Shown one piece after another: positions 51,981 through 62,135 of a DNA stretch of 64,000 nucleotides. Source of the DNA: Acidimicrobiales bacterium. GTDB taxonomy: Bacteria > Actinomycetota > Acidimicrobiia > Acidimicrobiales > JAVJTC01. How positions within the stretch are numbered: the stretch's first letter is position 1; the number at the start of each line of letters is the position of its first letter. The position numbers and the translations under genes were made by a program. The DNA lies in assembly GCA_040219085.1 (NCBI GenBank), contig JAVJTC010000034.1, forward strand, positions 1 through 64,000. Reading direction: 5' to 3'. The notes beneath the pieces were generated by a model. The model did not search any database. It had not been told where the DNA came from and worked only from the letters and a program-made list of their open reading frames with translations.

Positions 51981-53312
51981 GTGCCGGCCCCCGACCTGTG
52001 TCCGTCCTGCGGCGGCCTGATCGACGACCGTGATGCCTTCTGTCGCCTGTGCGGACTCCCCGTAGCTGACGCGGTCGCGATCATCGAGCTCGAGGACAAC
52101 CCTGAGGTCGCGGGCGGTCGCGATCACACCGTGGGAGCGGAGCCCGGCGACCCGGTTCCGGCACCGGCGGCAAGTCATCCGGGCCGCTTCGGCGGCGGGT
52201 TCCGGCGTTGGTTGGTGCTCGGAGCGGGAATAGCCATGGCGGCCTGGGCGACGGTGGTCGTCGTCCTCGGTGGTGGTGACGACGTCGCCCCGACGCCCGA
52301 GCCGGGGGGACAGCCGGCCACCGAATCCTCCGGCCCGTCGGACCCGTCCGAACTGGTGACGGAACGCGACGGCGGACGCTCGACGGAACCCCCCGGGGGC
52401 GCAGGTGCGGTTGCGACAGGACTTCAGGTCGTCGTGGCGACCAGGGGTGGGGCCGAGTTGGTGGACGTCGCGGGCGGAGAGCGGGCCACCGTCGTTCCGA
52501 TCGGATCCATGGGCACGGCGACCCCGGTCGGCATGGCGGGCCGTTGGCTCGTCGCCCGCGACGGCGACGAGACGCTGGCGCTGGCACTCGACACCGGAAC
52601 CCGCGTGGAGTTGGCGCCGTCGCAGGACCTGATCGTGTGGTCGTCGCGGGCCACCACCGTGTGGCGCGTGAGTGAGCCCGACGACCGCTACGACCACGTG
52701 CGGGCCCAGCTCATGGATCTGAACGGCGACGATCCACAACTGACGCTGCGCCTACCGGCGGTCGCCGAGGTGGTCGGAGCCACCGGGTCGGGTGTGGTCG
52801 CGGAGACGCCGGGCGGCATCTTCTTCGTCGACCGCGCCGGGGCGCGCGAGTTGGTCGCCGGCACCGTGAGGGGTGTGGCCGATGGCGCGGTCTACTACTG
52901 GGGGTGCGACGGCGACTTCGACTGTGGGACCGGCATCGTCGAGATCGCCACAGGGGAGGTCCGGCCCGCCGATTTCGATCTGGGACCCGCGCCGCGGTTC
53001 GCTGTGATCACGTTCGCTCCGACGGGGCAGGCGATCAGCTACTACGCGTTCTCCAACTCGGGGCCGCTGACCTTCGAAGTGGTCGAGGTGGAACGGGCGG
53101 ACCGCACGGTCATCTACGAGCCGCTCGTCTCGGCGTTCCCGACGGCATGGTCTGACGACGGTCGCTTCTTCGTGTACACCGTCGACGGCATGCTCGCGAT
53201 GCACGATCGGATGTCGGGGACGACGACGCACACCGGGATCGAGATCCCGGTCGGCAACAACGTCGGGTTCTATGTCGTGGCCGGTTCGGTCAGCCCGCTC
53301 CCGGTGAGCTGA
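51981..53312 (+). CDS. zinc-ribbon membrane protein with outer beta domain
   Basis: A 443-aa protein. An N-terminal zinc ribbon (CPSCGGLIDDRDAFCRLCG, C7/C10 and C21/C24) lies in the cytoplasm. One membrane helix is near 75-97 (WLVLGAGIAMAAWATVVVV), then a Thr/Pro/Gly spacer. The outer part (about 145-443) has repeated strand pairs like a beta-propeller (GGIFFVDRAGARELVAGTV, DGRFFVYTVDGMLAMHD). No enzyme motif was seen. It may sense or bind at the envelope; no family name can be given. Confidence 0.75.
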   Translation: MPAPDLCPSCGGLIDDRDAFCRLCGLPVADAVAIIELEDNPEVAGGRDHTVGAEPGDPVPAPAASHPGRFGGGFRRWLVLGAGIAMAAWATVVVVLGGGDDVAPTPEPGGQPATESSGPSDPSELVTERDGGRSTEPPGGAGAVATGLQVVVATRGGAELVDVAGGERATVVPIGSMGTATPVGMAGRWLVARDGDETLALALDTGTRVELAPSQDLIVWSSRATTVWRVSEPDDRYDHVRAQLMDLNGDDPQLTLRLPAVAEVVGATGSGVVAETPGGIFFVDRAGARELVAGTVRGVADGAVYYWGCDGDFDCGTGIVEIATGEVRPADFDLGPAPRFAVITFAPTGQAISYYAFSNSGPLTFEVVEVERADRTVIYEPLVSAFPTAWSDDGRFFVYTVDGMLAMHDRMSGTTTHTGIEIPVGNNVGFYVVAGSVSPLPVS

Positions 53313-53319
53313 CGAGACG

Positions 53320-53350
53320 GCCGCCGCGGTCAGCGTCGCGATGCGGCGGC
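53320..53350. terminator. bidirectional hairpin
   Basis: An 8-bp perfect GC stem (GCCGCCGC/GCGGCGGC) with a 15-base loop fills the 39-base gap between the convergent zinc-ribbon and DUF4332 genes. No T-run. Confidence 0.5.
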
Positions 53351-53351
53351 G

Positions 53352-53756
53352 TCAGTACGTGACTGCGGGCTCGAGTTCCTTGGCGGCGGCGACCCAGCGC
53401 TCGACCATGGACAGACTCGGCGGGCGCCGGACCCGGCCACGTCCACCCGATCCCTCGAGAAGCTTCGCGTGCAGTGACTTGGGGCTCCGGCGACGGAGTT
53501 CCTTGACCGTGTCGACTCCGCACGCCTCGAGAAGGTCGCTGTACTCCTCGCCGACACCCTTCACGCGGAACAGGTCGGCCTTGTTCACCCAGGTGAGGAT
53601 GGCCTTCTCGTCGAGGCCGGTCTCGGCGGCGAGAGCCTTGCGGTCCTTCTTGGCGCCGGCGGCCTTCAACAGGGCCGCCGGCGTGCGGATCCCAGCCTTC
53701 ACGAGCTTCGCGCCGTTGCGCTTGCCGATTCCCTCGATCTTCTCGATGCCTGCCAT
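53352..53756 (-). CDS. DUF4332 helix-hairpin-helix protein
   Basis: A 134-aa protein with two helix-hairpin-helix-like repeats: IEKIEGIGKRNGAKLVKAGI (1st) and KADLFRVKGVGEEYSDLLEA (2nd), as in DUF4332 proteins. These repeats resemble DNA-binding HhH units of polymerases and nucleases, but the function here is unknown. The C-terminus (about 98-134) is basic with MVERWVAAAKELEP. ATG 53756. Confidence 0.85.
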   Translation of the reverse strand: MAGIEKIEGIGKRNGAKLVKAGIRTPAALLKAAGAKKDRKALAAETGLDEKAILTWVNKADLFRVKGVGEEYSDLLEACGVDTVKELRRRSPKSLHAKLLEGSGGRGRVRRPPSLSMVERWVAAAKELEPAVTY

Positions 53757-53851
53757 GTGTCAACCCCGGTGCTCGTCGAACGACACGGCGAGGCTAGAAG
53801 GTCCGGGCTCTGCACGCCCAAATCGCAGGAGCGGTCCCGTCGAGGTGGTCC

Positions 53852-54415
53852 TCAGAAGTCGCCGAGCCACGCCGGCGCGCGGTCCAGCAGGTACTCCGAG
53901 ACGTTGCGGACCCGGTCCAGGACATCGTCGAGTTGCTGATGGTTCATGTGGATCTGACCGAGGGGCACCGCCACGCGGGTCGTGATGGCGAGGGTGCGTT
54001 CGGGCGCATCGGTGACGGCCATGTAGGCATCCACCGCGGAGACCTCCAGGGGCAGGTCGGCGCCGCCGACGCCGGCGAGTTCGGTGGCGAGCACGAGCAG
54101 ATCCGGACCCTGGGGGAGCGGCGGGAGCGCCCAGGTGAACGACATCTGGAGTTCGTGGCCCTCCGGAGGGTCCTCGCCCTCGGGGAGATCCACCAGGGCG
54201 TCTTCGAACGCCAGCATCACGCGGGGGTCGACCTCGAGCGCCAGATGGATGTCCAACGGGCCACCGCAGGCGTGGGCCGGGTGCAGGTCCACCTCCCACG
54301 CCTGGCGCATCGAGTACGTCTCGACGAAGTGCCGCTCGTCGTGGACATGGAAGCCGTAGTCGCCGGCGAGGTCCTTCACGTCGGTGATGAACGTTGCGAT
54401 GTCGACAACCGCCAC
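53852..54415 (-). CDS. hypothetical protein
   Basis: A 187-aa protein I do not recognise. It begins VAVVDIATFITDVKDLAGDY and has mixed alpha/beta composition, several conserved-looking histidines (FHVHDERHF, HPAHACGG) and no signal peptide or membrane helix. The C-terminus reads LDDVLDRVRNVSEYLLDRAP, a likely amphipathic helix. GTG 54415 has GAGGAG upstream. It diverges from the IMPase-like gene across 116 bases. Confidence 0.7.
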   Translation of the reverse strand: MAVVDIATFITDVKDLAGDYGFHVHDERHFVETYSMRQAWEVDLHPAHACGGPLDIHLALEVDPRVMLAFEDALVDLPEGEDPPEGHELQMSFTWALPPLPQGPDLLVLATELAGVGGADLPLEVSAVDAYMAVTDAPERTLAITTRVAVPLGQIHMNHQQLDDVLDRVRNVSEYLLDRAPAWLGDF

Positions 54416-54519
54416 GTGTGCAGTCTCCTCTGAATGGTGTTTCGAAGGGCTGATGAGCCCCTTCGTCGCCACAACGCTACTCAACCACGGTGACGTCACC
54501 GACTGCCGGCCGCGGCGAC

Positions 54520-54525
54520 TAGCTT
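54520..54525 (+). promoter_or_regulatory. candidate -10 box of IMPase-like gene
   Basis: TAGCTT ends 6 bases before the GTG start at 54532, again the leaderless arrangement. Confidence 0.4.
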
Positions 54526-54531
54526 CGCCGG

Positions 54532-55275
54532 GTGGACCCCGACTCGCTCCTGACCCTCTTCGACGACGTTGTGGCCGGCATCACCGAGGCCCTGGCCGGC
54601 CACGACGGCTGGCAGCTCGCCGACACGGTTCCCGGCCAGTACACCCACGACATCGTTGCCGACGACGTGGCGGTCGCCATGTTGCTGGACGCCGGTGTCG
54701 GCGTGTTCTCCGAGGAGACGGGCCTGCACCAGTCCCAGCGGGAGGTGGTGGTCGTCGTCGATCCCGTCGACGGGTCGACGAACGCGAGCCGCGGCATCCC
54801 GTGGTACGCGACGAGCCTCTGTGCGGTGGACGCGCAGGGCCCGTTGGCCTCGGTCGTGACGAACCTCGCGTCGGGCGAGCGGTATTCCGCTGTCCGGGGT
54901 GGTGGCGCGACCCGCGATGGTGAGGCCATCGCGCCCAGCGGTTGTGAGCGCTTCTCGGACGCCCTCGTCGTCCTCTCGGACCTGCCGCCCGCGCGTCTCG
55001 GTTGGGGCCAGTACCGCACCAACGGAGCGTCGGCGCTGGACCTGTGTCTCGTCGCGGCGGGTGTCATCGACGGATTCATCGACTGCGGACAGCACGGGCA
55101 CGCCCCCTGGGACTACCTGGGCGCGCAGCTCGTGTGCACCGAGGCCGGTGCCGCGATCACCGAGGCGAGGGGGCGCGACCTCGTCGTGCTCGAGCCAGGC
55201 GAGCGGCGCTTGCCGGTCGCCGCCGCCACACCTGCGCTGCTGGCCGAGATGGTGGAGGCGCGGGCGACCTTCTGA
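54532..55275 (+). CDS. inositol monophosphatase family protein
   Basis: A 247-aa magnesium-dependent phosphatase. Metal-binding motifs: SEETGLHQ (Glu near 63), VVVDPVDGSTNASRGIPWYA (DPVDGSTN) and APWDYLGAQLVCTEAGAAI (WD motif). The family acts on inositol-1-phosphate, histidinol phosphate or PAP; the substrate cannot be fixed by sequence. GTG start at 54532. It converges on the DUF4235 gene. Confidence 0.9.
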   Translation: MDPDSLLTLFDDVVAGITEALAGHDGWQLADTVPGQYTHDIVADDVAVAMLLDAGVGVFSEETGLHQSQREVVVVVDPVDGSTNASRGIPWYATSLCAVDAQGPLASVVTNLASGERYSAVRGGGATRDGEAIAPSGCERFSDALVVLSDLPPARLGWGQYRTNGASALDLCLVAAGVIDGFIDCGQHGHAPWDYLGAQLVCTEAGAAITEARGRDLVVLEPGERRLPVAAATPALLAEMVEARATF

Positions 55276-55293
55276 GCGGCCTGCATCGGGGCC

Positions 55294-55581
55294 CTAGACG
55301 GAACCGCCCGTGAGCCGCCGACGCGCTTCGAGACGGCGTTCCGTCTCACGTCGGACGAGGAGCTTCGCCGCTCCCGCGGCTGCGCCGACCATCGCCGACC
55401 ACGCGACGGCACTGATCCGGCTCGCGTTCTCCCGGGCGGGGTGGGTCGGCGGAGGTAGGCCGCGGCGGCGCGCGAACGCACGGTCGAGCACCGCCTTGAC
55501 CGCTGCCGCCGTGATGACCGCCGCAACCGTCTGCGCGACGGTCTCGATCATGGCTTCGCTGAAGTCCCCGTTGTCTGCCAC
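55294..55581 (-). CDS. DUF4235 small membrane protein
   Basis: A 95-aa protein with two hydrophobic segments (VAAVITAAAVKAVL, about 18-31; AVAWSAMVGAAAGAAKLLV, about 58-76) separated by the basic RRRGLPPPTHP. This is the pattern of actinobacterial DUF4235 proteins (R..G.PP..P, then ALAWA...G). Function unknown. ATG 55581 is 13 bases after the PEPCK stop, so it may be the last gene of the pckG transcript. Confidence 0.7.
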   Translation of the reverse strand: MADNGDFSEAMIETVAQTVAAVITAAAVKAVLDRAFARRRGLPPPTHPARENASRISAVAWSAMVGAAAGAAKLLVRRETERRLEARRRLTGGSV

Positions 55582-55594
55582 GGATCCCGGTCTA

Positions 55595-57442
55595 TCAGGT
55601 CGGGTCGGGGTTCATCTCCCAGCGGTCGGGGGAACGCCACAGCGCACCGGCCACGAGTTCGCGAATCGATCGCATTTCCGCGGGCAGCCGCGTGTGGAGC
55701 TTCATGAACAGTTCCTCCAGCTGCAACAACTCGGCGTCCCACTCGGCGCGGTCGATCGAGAGGCATTCGAGGAAATCCGATTCGCTGAAGTCCTCCAGGC
55801 CCTTCCAGTCGAGATCCTGGTGTCGGGGCATCCAGCCGAGCGGGCTCTCTACACCGACGGCGCGTCCGTGTGAGCGCTCGACGATCCACCGCAGGATCCG
55901 CATGTTCTCGCCGAACCCCGGCCACACGAAGTCCCCGTTGTCGTCGCGGCGGAACCAGTTGACCTCGAAGATCCGCGGCGGATTGTGGATGTTGCGCCCG
56001 AACGACAGCCAGTGGTTGATGTAGTCGCCCATGTGGTATCCGGCGAAGGGGAGCATCGCGAAGGGGTCGCGTCGCACGACGCCCTGCTGGCCGAAGGCGG
56101 CTGCGGTGGTCTCGGATCCCATGGTGGCGGCCATGAACACGCCGTAGGCCCAGTTGAAGCTCTGGACGACGAGGGGGATGGTGCCCGAGCGGCGGCCACC
56201 GAAGATGAACGCGTTGATGGGCACGCCCTTGGGGTCGTCCCAGTCGGGGTCGAGCGCCGGGTTCTGTGACGCCGGAGCTGTGAAACGGGCATTGGGGTGC
56301 GAGGCCTTGCGGTCGGAATCGGGCGTCCAGTCCCCGCCCTGCCAGTCGATCAGGTGGTCGGGGACGTCGCCGTCGATGCCCTCCCACCAGACATCGCCGT
56401 CGTCTGTGAGCGCGACGTTGGTGAAGATGGTGTTGGCCCGGATCGACTCCATCGCCATCGGGTTCGTGTCGAACGACGTTCCGGGCGCCACGCCGAAGTA
56501 GCCGGCTTCGGGGTTGATCGCGTAGAGCTTGCCGTCGGGCCCGGGCTTGATCCAGGCGATGTCGTCGCCGACCGTGGTGATCTTCCAGCCTTCGTCGGTG
56601 AACGACGGCGGCGGGACGAGCATCGCGAAGTTCGTCTTCCCGCAGGCGCTGGGGAACGCCGCGGCCACATAGGTCTTCTCGCCGCCCGGGTCGGTGACGC
56701 CCATGATCAACATGTGCTCGGCGAGCCACCCGTCGTCGCGGGCCATCGTCGACGCGATCCGCAGGGCGAGGCACTTCTTGCCGAGCAGGGCGTTGCCGCC
56801 GTAGCCGCTGCCGTAGCTCCAGATCGAACGCTCCTCGGGGAAGTGCACGATGTACTTGACGTCGGGATTGCACGGCCACGCCACGTCCTCGTCGCCTTCG
56901 GCGAGCGGCGCCCCCACCGTGTGCATGCACGGGACGAACGATCCGTCGGTGCCGAGCACCTCCACCGCGGCGCGGCCCATGCGCGTCATGAGCTTCATGT
57001 TCACGGCGACGTATGCGGAGTCGCTGATCTCGACGCCGAGCTGAGCGATGTCGGAGCCGAGCGGGCCCATCGAGAACGGGATCACGTACATCGTCCGTCC
57101 CGCCATGCAGCCGTCGAAGAGGCCGGTCAGCTCGGCCTTCATCTCGTCGGGGTCCATCCAGTTGTTGGTGGGGCCCGCGTCCTCGGCGGTCTTCGAGCAG
57201 ATGAAGGTGCGGTCCTCCACGCGGGCGACGTCGCTCGGGTCCGAGCGTGCGAGAAAGCTGTTGGGCCGTTTCTCGTCGTTCAGGCGGATGAACGTGCCGG
57301 CGTCGACGAGTTCCTGACACAGGCGGTCGTACTCGTCGTCGGACCCGTCACACCAGTGCACGCGAGCCGGCTTGCAGAGCTCGACCATCTCGGCAACCCA
57401 TGCCTTCAGGCCGTCATGTCGGACGTAATCGGGGGTCTCCAT
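55595..57442 (-). CDS. pckG: phosphoenolpyruvate carboxykinase (GTP)
   Basis: A 615-aa GTP-dependent PEPCK linking oxaloacetate and phosphoenolpyruvate in gluconeogenesis. Motifs: P-loop [13 protein letters not shown], substrate region [19 protein letters not shown], and [15 protein letters not shown]. The catalytic lid and [13 protein letters not shown] region follow. Length and order are standard for the GTP type used by actinobacteria, unlike the ATP enzyme. ATG 57442 has GGGGG near it. It lies upstream of a 291-base stretch (57443-57733) without recognised features, then tRNA-Val. Confidence 0.97.
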   Translation of the reverse strand: METPDYVRHDGLKAWVAEMVELCKPARVHWCDGSDDEYDRLCQELVDAGTFIRLNDEKRPNSFLARSDPSDVARVEDRTFICSKTAEDAGPTNNWMDPDEMKAELTGLFDGCMAGRTMYVIPFSMGPLGSDIAQLGVEISDSAYVAVNMKLMTRMGRAAVEVLGTDGSFVPCMHTVGAPLAEGDEDVAWPCNPDVKYIVHFPEERSIWSYGSGYGGNALLGKKCLALRIASTMARDDGWLAEHMLIMGVTDPGGEKTYVAAAFPSACGKTNFAMLVPPPSFTDEGWKITTVGDDIAWIKPGPDGKLYAINPEAGYFGVAPGTSFDTNPMAMESIRANTIFTNVALTDDGDVWWEGIDGDVPDHLIDWQGGDWTPDSDRKASHPNARFTAPASQNPALDPDWDDPKGVPINAFIFGGRRSGTIPLVVQSFNWAYGVFMAATMGSETTAAAFGQQGVVRRDPFAMLPFAGYHMGDYINHWLSFGRNIHNPPRIFEVNWFRRDDNGDFVWPGFGENMRILRWIVERSHGRAVGVESPLGWMPRHQDLDWKGLEDFSESDFLECLSIDRAEWDAELLQLEELFMKLHTRLPAEMRSIRELVAGALWRSPDRWEMNPDPT

Positions 57443-57733
57443 GTCTCCGAGTCTGCCCAACAGGTGAGGGGTCCGTCCAGTGTCGGGTCTGCTCGGTGCT
57501 TCGGCCGGCCGGGGTCGCGGCGAATGTCGACGAGATCGCTGCCCCCTACCGGAGGGCTCTGGACGGCGGGTCCCGGTCAGCGACGGTGTCGTAGCGAATT
57601 CGTCCGTCATGACGAGCGACGGTGTAGGCGGCGTCGTGTGGGGTCCGATTCGCTATGACACTGCTCCGCATTGGCGCCGGCCGCGATGATCTCCCAGCAC
57701 CGCTCGCTCACCTCCGGAGACACCCCGCCAGAG

Positions 57734-57807
57734 TGGATCGGGAGGGGCTCGAACCCCCGGCCCCCTGCTTGTAAGGCAGGTGCTCTGACCAACTGAGCTA
57801 CCGATCC
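57734..57807 (-). tRNA. tRNA-Val (TAC)
   Basis: A 74-nt cloverleaf on the minus strand. Acceptor GGATCGG/CCGATCC, D arm GCTC..GAGC, anticodon stem CCTGC/GCAGG with loop CTTACAA and anticodon TAC, T arm with GTTCGAG, discriminator A. CCA is not encoded. It reads GUA and other valine codons by wobble. Confidence 0.95.
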
Positions 57808-57817
57808 GTGGGGTCCA

Positions 57818-57823
57818 ACGGTA
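57818..57823 (-). promoter_or_regulatory. candidate -10 box of tRNA-Val
   Basis: TACCGT on the minus strand lies 10 bases upstream of the tRNA-Val 5' end. No clear -35. Confidence 0.35.
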
Positions 57824-57952
57824 GCCGCAGCCGGTTCGACCCGAACCGCTGCGGAACCTAGTGTTCGGGCTCTGGAAGCCAGCATGGCTGATCGCACTGC
57901 GCGGGTCGGTCCGGCGGAGACGGCGGGGCGGCGGCCCCCGGAAGGACCTGAC

Positions 57953-58678
57953 ATGACCACGAGCGGTGACGGAAGGTCGGACCAGCCCGGCCCCGGGTGG
58001 TGGCTCGCCTCCGACGGCAACTGGTACCCACCCGATCAGCAACCCGGCGTGGCGCCTCCGCCACCAGAGCCACAACCGCCGACGCCGCCAGCCGTCCCGC
58101 CCCCGACGGTCGACGGACCCGGCGGCTACCAGGCGCCCCCTCCCCAGTATCCCGGTGGGTGGGACGCCCGGGTGCCACCACCGCCGGGCCCCGGCAGCGG
58201 TCCGGCCCACATGGATTTCGCCGGTTTCGGTGCCCGACTCGGCGCGTGGATTCTCGACACCCTCATCGTCGGCATCCCGGTGGGTGTGATCTCCGTCGTC
58301 GTGACCCTGAACCTTCCGACCGAGATCACCGCTTGCACCGTGAATGGGCGACCCGGGTTGTGCGAAGGGCCGACCACGGCGTCGGCGCTGCTCATCTTGT
58401 TCCTCAACCTGGGCCTCGGGGCGCTCTCGCTGTTCTGGTACTACCCGTACTTCGATGGTGTGACGGGGGCGACGCCCGGCAAGCGGATGATCGGTCTGCG
58501 TGTCGTCGACGACCGGACCGGCGAGTCCATCGGCTACGGCCGAGGTCTGGGGCGGTCGCTCTTCAAGATCATCTCCGGTCTCGTCCTCCTGCTGGGGTAC
58601 CTCTGGGCGATCTGGGACCGCGAGAAGCGGGCCTGGCACGACATGGTCGTGTCGAGCCGCGTCGTCCGTTCACACTGA
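57953..58678 (+). CDS. RDD family membrane protein with DUF2510-like N-terminus
   Basis: A 241-aa protein. N-terminal PGWWLASDGNWYPPDQQPG module (DUF2510-like), a proline-rich linker (about 35-85), then an RDD domain: ARLGAWILDTLIVGIPVGVI, a second hydrophobic segment (SALLILFLNLGLGALSLFWY), GATPGKRMIGLRVVDDRTG and the final LLLGYLWAIWDREKRAWHDM. The last motif (W...R...HD) is typical of RDD proteins. It differs from the other RDD gene at 22387 in layout. ATG 57953 has GAAGGA 8 bases upstream; ATG 57884 is the alternative. Confidence 0.82.
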   Translation: MTTSGDGRSDQPGPGWWLASDGNWYPPDQQPGVAPPPPEPQPPTPPAVPPPTVDGPGGYQAPPPQYPGGWDARVPPPPGPGSGPAHMDFAGFGARLGAWILDTLIVGIPVGVISVVVTLNLPTEITACTVNGRPGLCEGPTTASALLILFLNLGLGALSLFWYYPYFDGVTGATPGKRMIGLRVVDDRTGESIGYGRGLGRSLFKIISGLVLLLGYLWAIWDREKRAWHDMVVSSRVVRSH

Positions 58679-58689
58679 GGACGGTCCGC

Positions 58690-59709
58690 TCACCGCGCCG
58701 GAGGGATGCGTCGGGCGGGGCCGGAGGCGTCCAGACGCCACCCGCCGATCTCGGCGGGATCGACGTCACGATGCGCGAAGACGACGATGCAGCCGCCGAA
58801 ACCGGCACCGGTGAGCCGCGCGCCGATGACACCCGGTACCCGCCTGGCGCGCTCTACCGCCGCGTCGAGCGCGACCGACGAGACCTCGTAGTCGTCGCGC
58901 AGGCTGCGGTGGCTCTCATCTGCCAGGTGGCCCATAGCGTCGAGATCGCCGGCGTCCATCGCGTCGGTGAAGTCGCCGACCCGGGCGATCTCGCTCACGA
59001 CGTGACGGGCCCGCCGGCGGCGCCCCCGGTCCGCCAACGAAGCGATGTCGTCCATCGTCGCATCACGGAGTGGGCCGATCTCCCGTTCGATGTCCTCACA
59101 CGCCGTCCGCCGCGAGGCGTACGCGGATCCGGTGAGGCTGCGGGATTCCCCGCAGTGCACCGCGTGGATCGCGAGGCCGTCGGGCAGGCGAACGGCACGG
59201 GTGGACAGGTCACGGCAGTCGACGAGCAGCGCTGCGCCGTCGCATGCCGAGGTGATCGTCAACTGGTCGAGGATCCCCGTCGGAACCCCTGTCGCCGCAG
59301 CTTCGGCCCGGTGACAGGCCAGAGCAAGGTCGAGTCCGGTCAGGTCGGTCCCGAAAGCGAGTGCCACGGCCACCTCGAGGGCCGCGCTCGACGACAGGCC
59401 GGCCCCCACCGGCAGCGAGGTGGTGACGGTCCCCGTTCCACCGGCGCTGATCGCGAGTTCCCTGAGCACGGCGACCACGTGACGTCCCCACGGCGGGTCG
59501 ACTGTCGCCGGGTCGGCGTCGATCGCCACGTCCAGCGCCCCCGGCACGGCGTCGGAGCTCAGCCGGATCCGCGTACCTCCGCGCCCGGCCAGCGTGACCG
59601 TCGTGCCGAGTTGGATGGCCATCGGCAGGGCCCGCCCACCGACGTAGTCCACATGGTCGCCGATCAGGTTCACGCGGCCCGGTGCGAAGGCCGTGTCGGC
59701 GCCGTTCAC
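58690..59709 (-). CDS. galK: galactokinase
   Basis: A 339-aa GHMP-family sugar kinase. The galactokinase signature FAPGRVNLIGDHVDYVGG is near residue 8 (Asp for Glu in the family's GEHTDY). The ATP-binding GHMP motif is LPVGAGLSSSAALEVAVAL and the C-terminal motif TGAGFGGCIVVF. It would phosphorylate galactose or a related sugar at C1. The usual partner genes (galT, galE) are not in the window. GTG start at 59709, 34 bases after the TrpB2 stop. Confidence 0.85.
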   Translation of the reverse strand: MNGADTAFAPGRVNLIGDHVDYVGGRALPMAIQLGTTVTLAGRGGTRIRLSSDAVPGALDVAIDADPATVDPPWGRHVVAVLRELAISAGGTGTVTTSLPVGAGLSSSAALEVAVALAFGTDLTGLDLALACHRAEAAATGVPTGILDQLTITSACDGAALLVDCRDLSTRAVRLPDGLAIHAVHCGESRSLTGSAYASRRTACEDIEREIGPLRDATMDDIASLADRGRRRRARHVVSEIARVGDFTDAMDAGDLDAMGHLADESHRSLRDDYEVSSVALDAAVERARRVPGVIGARLTGAGFGGCIVVFAHRDVDPAEIGGWRLDASGPARRIPPAR

Positions 59710-59743
59710 CGATGCCTGGCTCGGACCCGGCCGACCACGATGC

Positions 59744-61117
59744 TCAGTCGACGACGGGAACGCGGGCCATCGCCGCGGCGATCGTCTCCGACGACAGCTC
59801 GTGGTCGACCATCTCGCCCGAGAGGTAGCTCTCGTAGGCGGGGAGGTCGAGGTGTCCGTGGCCGCACAGCGCGGTGAGGATCGTCCGGGACTCGCCCTCT
59901 TCGCGGCACCGCAGCGCCTCGCGGACAGCGGCGGCGATCGCATGGGTCGGCTCCGGTGCGGGGACGATGCCCTCGGTGCGGGCGAACTGGACGGCCGCGT
60001 CGAAGCACTCGTTCTGGCTGATGGCCTCCGCCTCGACCAGGCCGGTCTCGTAGAGATGCGATACGAGCGGTGCCATCCCGTGGTAGCGGAGACCCCCGGC
60101 GTGGATCGGATCGGGGATGAAGTCGTGACCGAGCGTGTGCATCTTCACGAGGGGTGTCATACCGGCGGTGTCGCCGAAGTCGTAGCGGTACTCGCCGCGG
60201 GTGAGGGTCGGGCACGCCGCCGGCTCGACGCAGCGGATCACCGGGTCCATCCGCCCGGCGAGCTTCTCGCGCAGGAACGGCAGGCTGAGCCCGGCGAAGT
60301 TGGATCCTCCACCGGTACAGCCGACCAGGACGTCGGGCGTCTCGCCGACCTTCGCGAGCTGCAGCAGGGTCTCCTCGCCGATGATCGTCTGGTGCAAGAG
60401 GACGTGGTTCAGCACCGAGCCGAGCGCGTAGCGCGTCTTGGGATCGGCGACGGCCATCGAGACCGCCTCGGAGATCGCGATCCCCAGGCTGCCGGGATGG
60501 TCGGGGTTCTCCGCCAGGAGTGACCGGCCGAAGTCGGTGAGCTCCGAGGGGCTCGAGTGCACGGTGGCGCCCCAGACCTCCATCATCGTCTTGCGGTAGG
60601 GCTTGGCGCGGTAGGAGGCGGCCACCTGCCACACCTCGCACTCCATGTCGTACTGCGCGGTGGCGAACGCGAGAGCCGATCCCCATTGGCCCGCGCCGGT
60701 CTCCGTCGTCAGCTTCGTGATGCCCTCGGCATGGTTGTAGAAGGCCTGGGGTACCGACGTGTTCGGCTTGTGCGAGCCGGCGGGGCTCACGCCCTCGTAC
60801 TTGTAGAAGATCTTCGCCGGGGTATCGAGGATCTTCTCGAGCCGACGCGCCCGGAACAGCGGGCTGGGTCGCCAGAGCCGGTACACGTCGAGCACGCCGC
60901 CGGGGATGTCGATGTAGGACTCGGTCGAGACCTCCTGGGCGATGAGCGCCATCGGGAACAGCAGCGCCAGGTCGTCGGGGCCGATCGGCTCGCGTGTCCC
61001 GGGATGAAGGGGCGGCGGCGGTGGCGTCGGCAGGTCCGGGATCGCGTTGTACCACTGCGTCGGCATCTCGGACTCGTCGAGAAGAACCTTCGTGTAGCCG
61101 TCCCTGTTCGAGTTCAT
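59744..61117 (-). CDS. tryptophan synthase beta-like protein (TrpB2 type)
   Basis: A 457-aa PLP enzyme. The Schiff-base Lys is in [15 protein letters not shown], the glycine-rich phosphate cup in [20 protein letters not shown], and [12 protein letters not shown] and [13 protein letters not shown] are near the C-terminus. The N-terminal extension and these motifs match the TrpB2 subgroup, which may make tryptophan from indole and serine without TrpA. No other trp gene is nearby. ATG 61117 lies one base after the stop of the upstream gene. Confidence 0.93.
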   Translation of the reverse strand: MNSNRDGYTKVLLDESEMPTQWYNAIPDLPTPPPPPLHPGTREPIGPDDLALLFPMALIAQEVSTESYIDIPGGVLDVYRLWRPSPLFRARRLEKILDTPAKIFYKYEGVSPAGSHKPNTSVPQAFYNHAEGITKLTTETGAGQWGSALAFATAQYDMECEVWQVAASYRAKPYRKTMMEVWGATVHSSPSELTDFGRSLLAENPDHPGSLGIAISEAVSMAVADPKTRYALGSVLNHVLLHQTIIGEETLLQLAKVGETPDVLVGCTGGGSNFAGLSLPFLREKLAGRMDPVIRCVEPAACPTLTRGEYRYDFGDTAGMTPLVKMHTLGHDFIPDPIHAGGLRYHGMAPLVSHLYETGLVEAEAISQNECFDAAVQFARTEGIVPAPEPTHAIAAAVREALRCREEGESRTILTALCGHGHLDLPAYESYLSGEMVDHELSSETIAAAMARVPVVD

Positions 61118-61118
61118 G

Positions 61119-62135
61119 TCAGAGCTCGCGGCCGGAGAGAGCGAGGAGGCGGGTCTGGGCGTCGGCGTCGTCGCCCGTGGACACCACCGGTCCGTACATT
61201 CCCGGCCCGCGCAGCTCCTCGGTGACCGCGTCCATCGCGGCGGTGGCGGCGGCGACCAGGTCCGGCGGAAGGGCGTCATCGGTCCCCACGCTGCGCGCCA
61301 GGTCCCAGGTGTGGATGACCATGTCACGCATCAGCGCGACCACGAGGTAGTCGGTCGCCACCTCCCGTTCGCCCAGCTTCAGCGTCGTGACGTCGTGCGC
61401 GAGCGCCCGGGTCACAGCCGCTTCACCCGCCGCGCGGGCATCGGTCCACGCGGTCGTGCGGTCGGCGTCGACCGGGCGGGCGACCCCGGTGAAGAAGTCG
61501 TCACCGTCGATCCCGGCCGACAGTCCGTGGAGGTTCGAGACGACGTGGTCGATCACGTCGCCCGCGTCCCAGCCGTCACAGGGCGAGGCGGCGGCGAAGT
61601 CGTCGTTGGACAGCGGCATGACGCGGCTGTCGAACAGGGCCAGCGCGTCCACGAAGGCCCGCAGATCCGCACGGCCGACGGTGTCGCGCGGCAGTGCGTT
61701 CTCGCCGGTCACCTGGTACAGCTCGATGATGTTGCCGAACGGGTCCCGCCCGTAGATCGAACGGTTCTCGCCGAGGGTCACCGGCGGCCCGTGGAAGGTC
61801 ATGCCTGCGGCGCCGAGGCGCTCGAACTCCATGTCGATGTCGGAGACCTGGAGACAGAAGTGGGTGATCCCGTGGTCGGCGGGGGAGTAGCCCGGGTCCA
61901 TGGGACGCGGCTCGGGGGACCGGTAGCACCACAGCTCGATGTACGCGTTGTGCCCGCGCAGCATCTTCATCTCGGTGGAGGTGCCCTCCAGCCCGATGAC
62001 GCGGTCGGCTTCCGGGCGGGTCTTGTCCCAGTCGCCGACGAACGCCTCGGTGAATCCGAGAACGTCCATGTAGAAGCGCGCGGCCTCGGCCATGTCCGGC
62101 ACCGAGATCCCCACGTGGTGTACGCCGTGGATCAT
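61119..62135 (-). CDS. VOC-family protein fused to MDMPI-like domain
   Basis: A 338-aa two-domain protein. Residues 1-150 are a glyoxalase/bleomycin-resistance (VOC) domain: [52 protein letters not shown] with the metal Glu. Residues 155-338 match the maleylpyruvate-isomerase/mycothiol-type four-helix domain ([31 protein letters not shown]). The fusion is uncommon and suggests a thiol-dependent rearrangement or detoxification. ATG overlaps the MOSC stop (ATGA). Substrate unknown. Confidence 0.75.
   Translation of the reverse strand: MIHGVHHVGISVPDMAEAARFYMDVLGFTEAFVGDWDKTRPEADRVIGLEGTSTEMKMLRGHNAYIELWCYRSPEPRPMDPGYSPADHGITHFCLQVSDIDMEFERLGAAGMTFHGPPVTLGENRSIYGRDPFGNIIELYQVTGENALPRDTVGRADLRAFVDALALFDSRVMPLSNDDFAAASPCDGWDAGDVIDHVVSNLHGLSAGIDGDDFFTGVARPVDADRTTAWTDARAAGEAAVTRALAHDVTTLKLGEREVATDYLVVALMRDMVIHTWDLARSVGTDDALPPDLVAAATAAMDAVTEELRGPGMYGPVVSTGDDADAQTRLLALSGREL

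Noticed and set aside
57607-58639. Two minus-strand reading frames containing SVAQLVRAPALQAGGRGFEP and SSVGQSTCLTSRGPGVRAPP
   Set aside because: They are translations through the tRNA-Val gene and the antisense of the RDD gene, a common annotation artefact.
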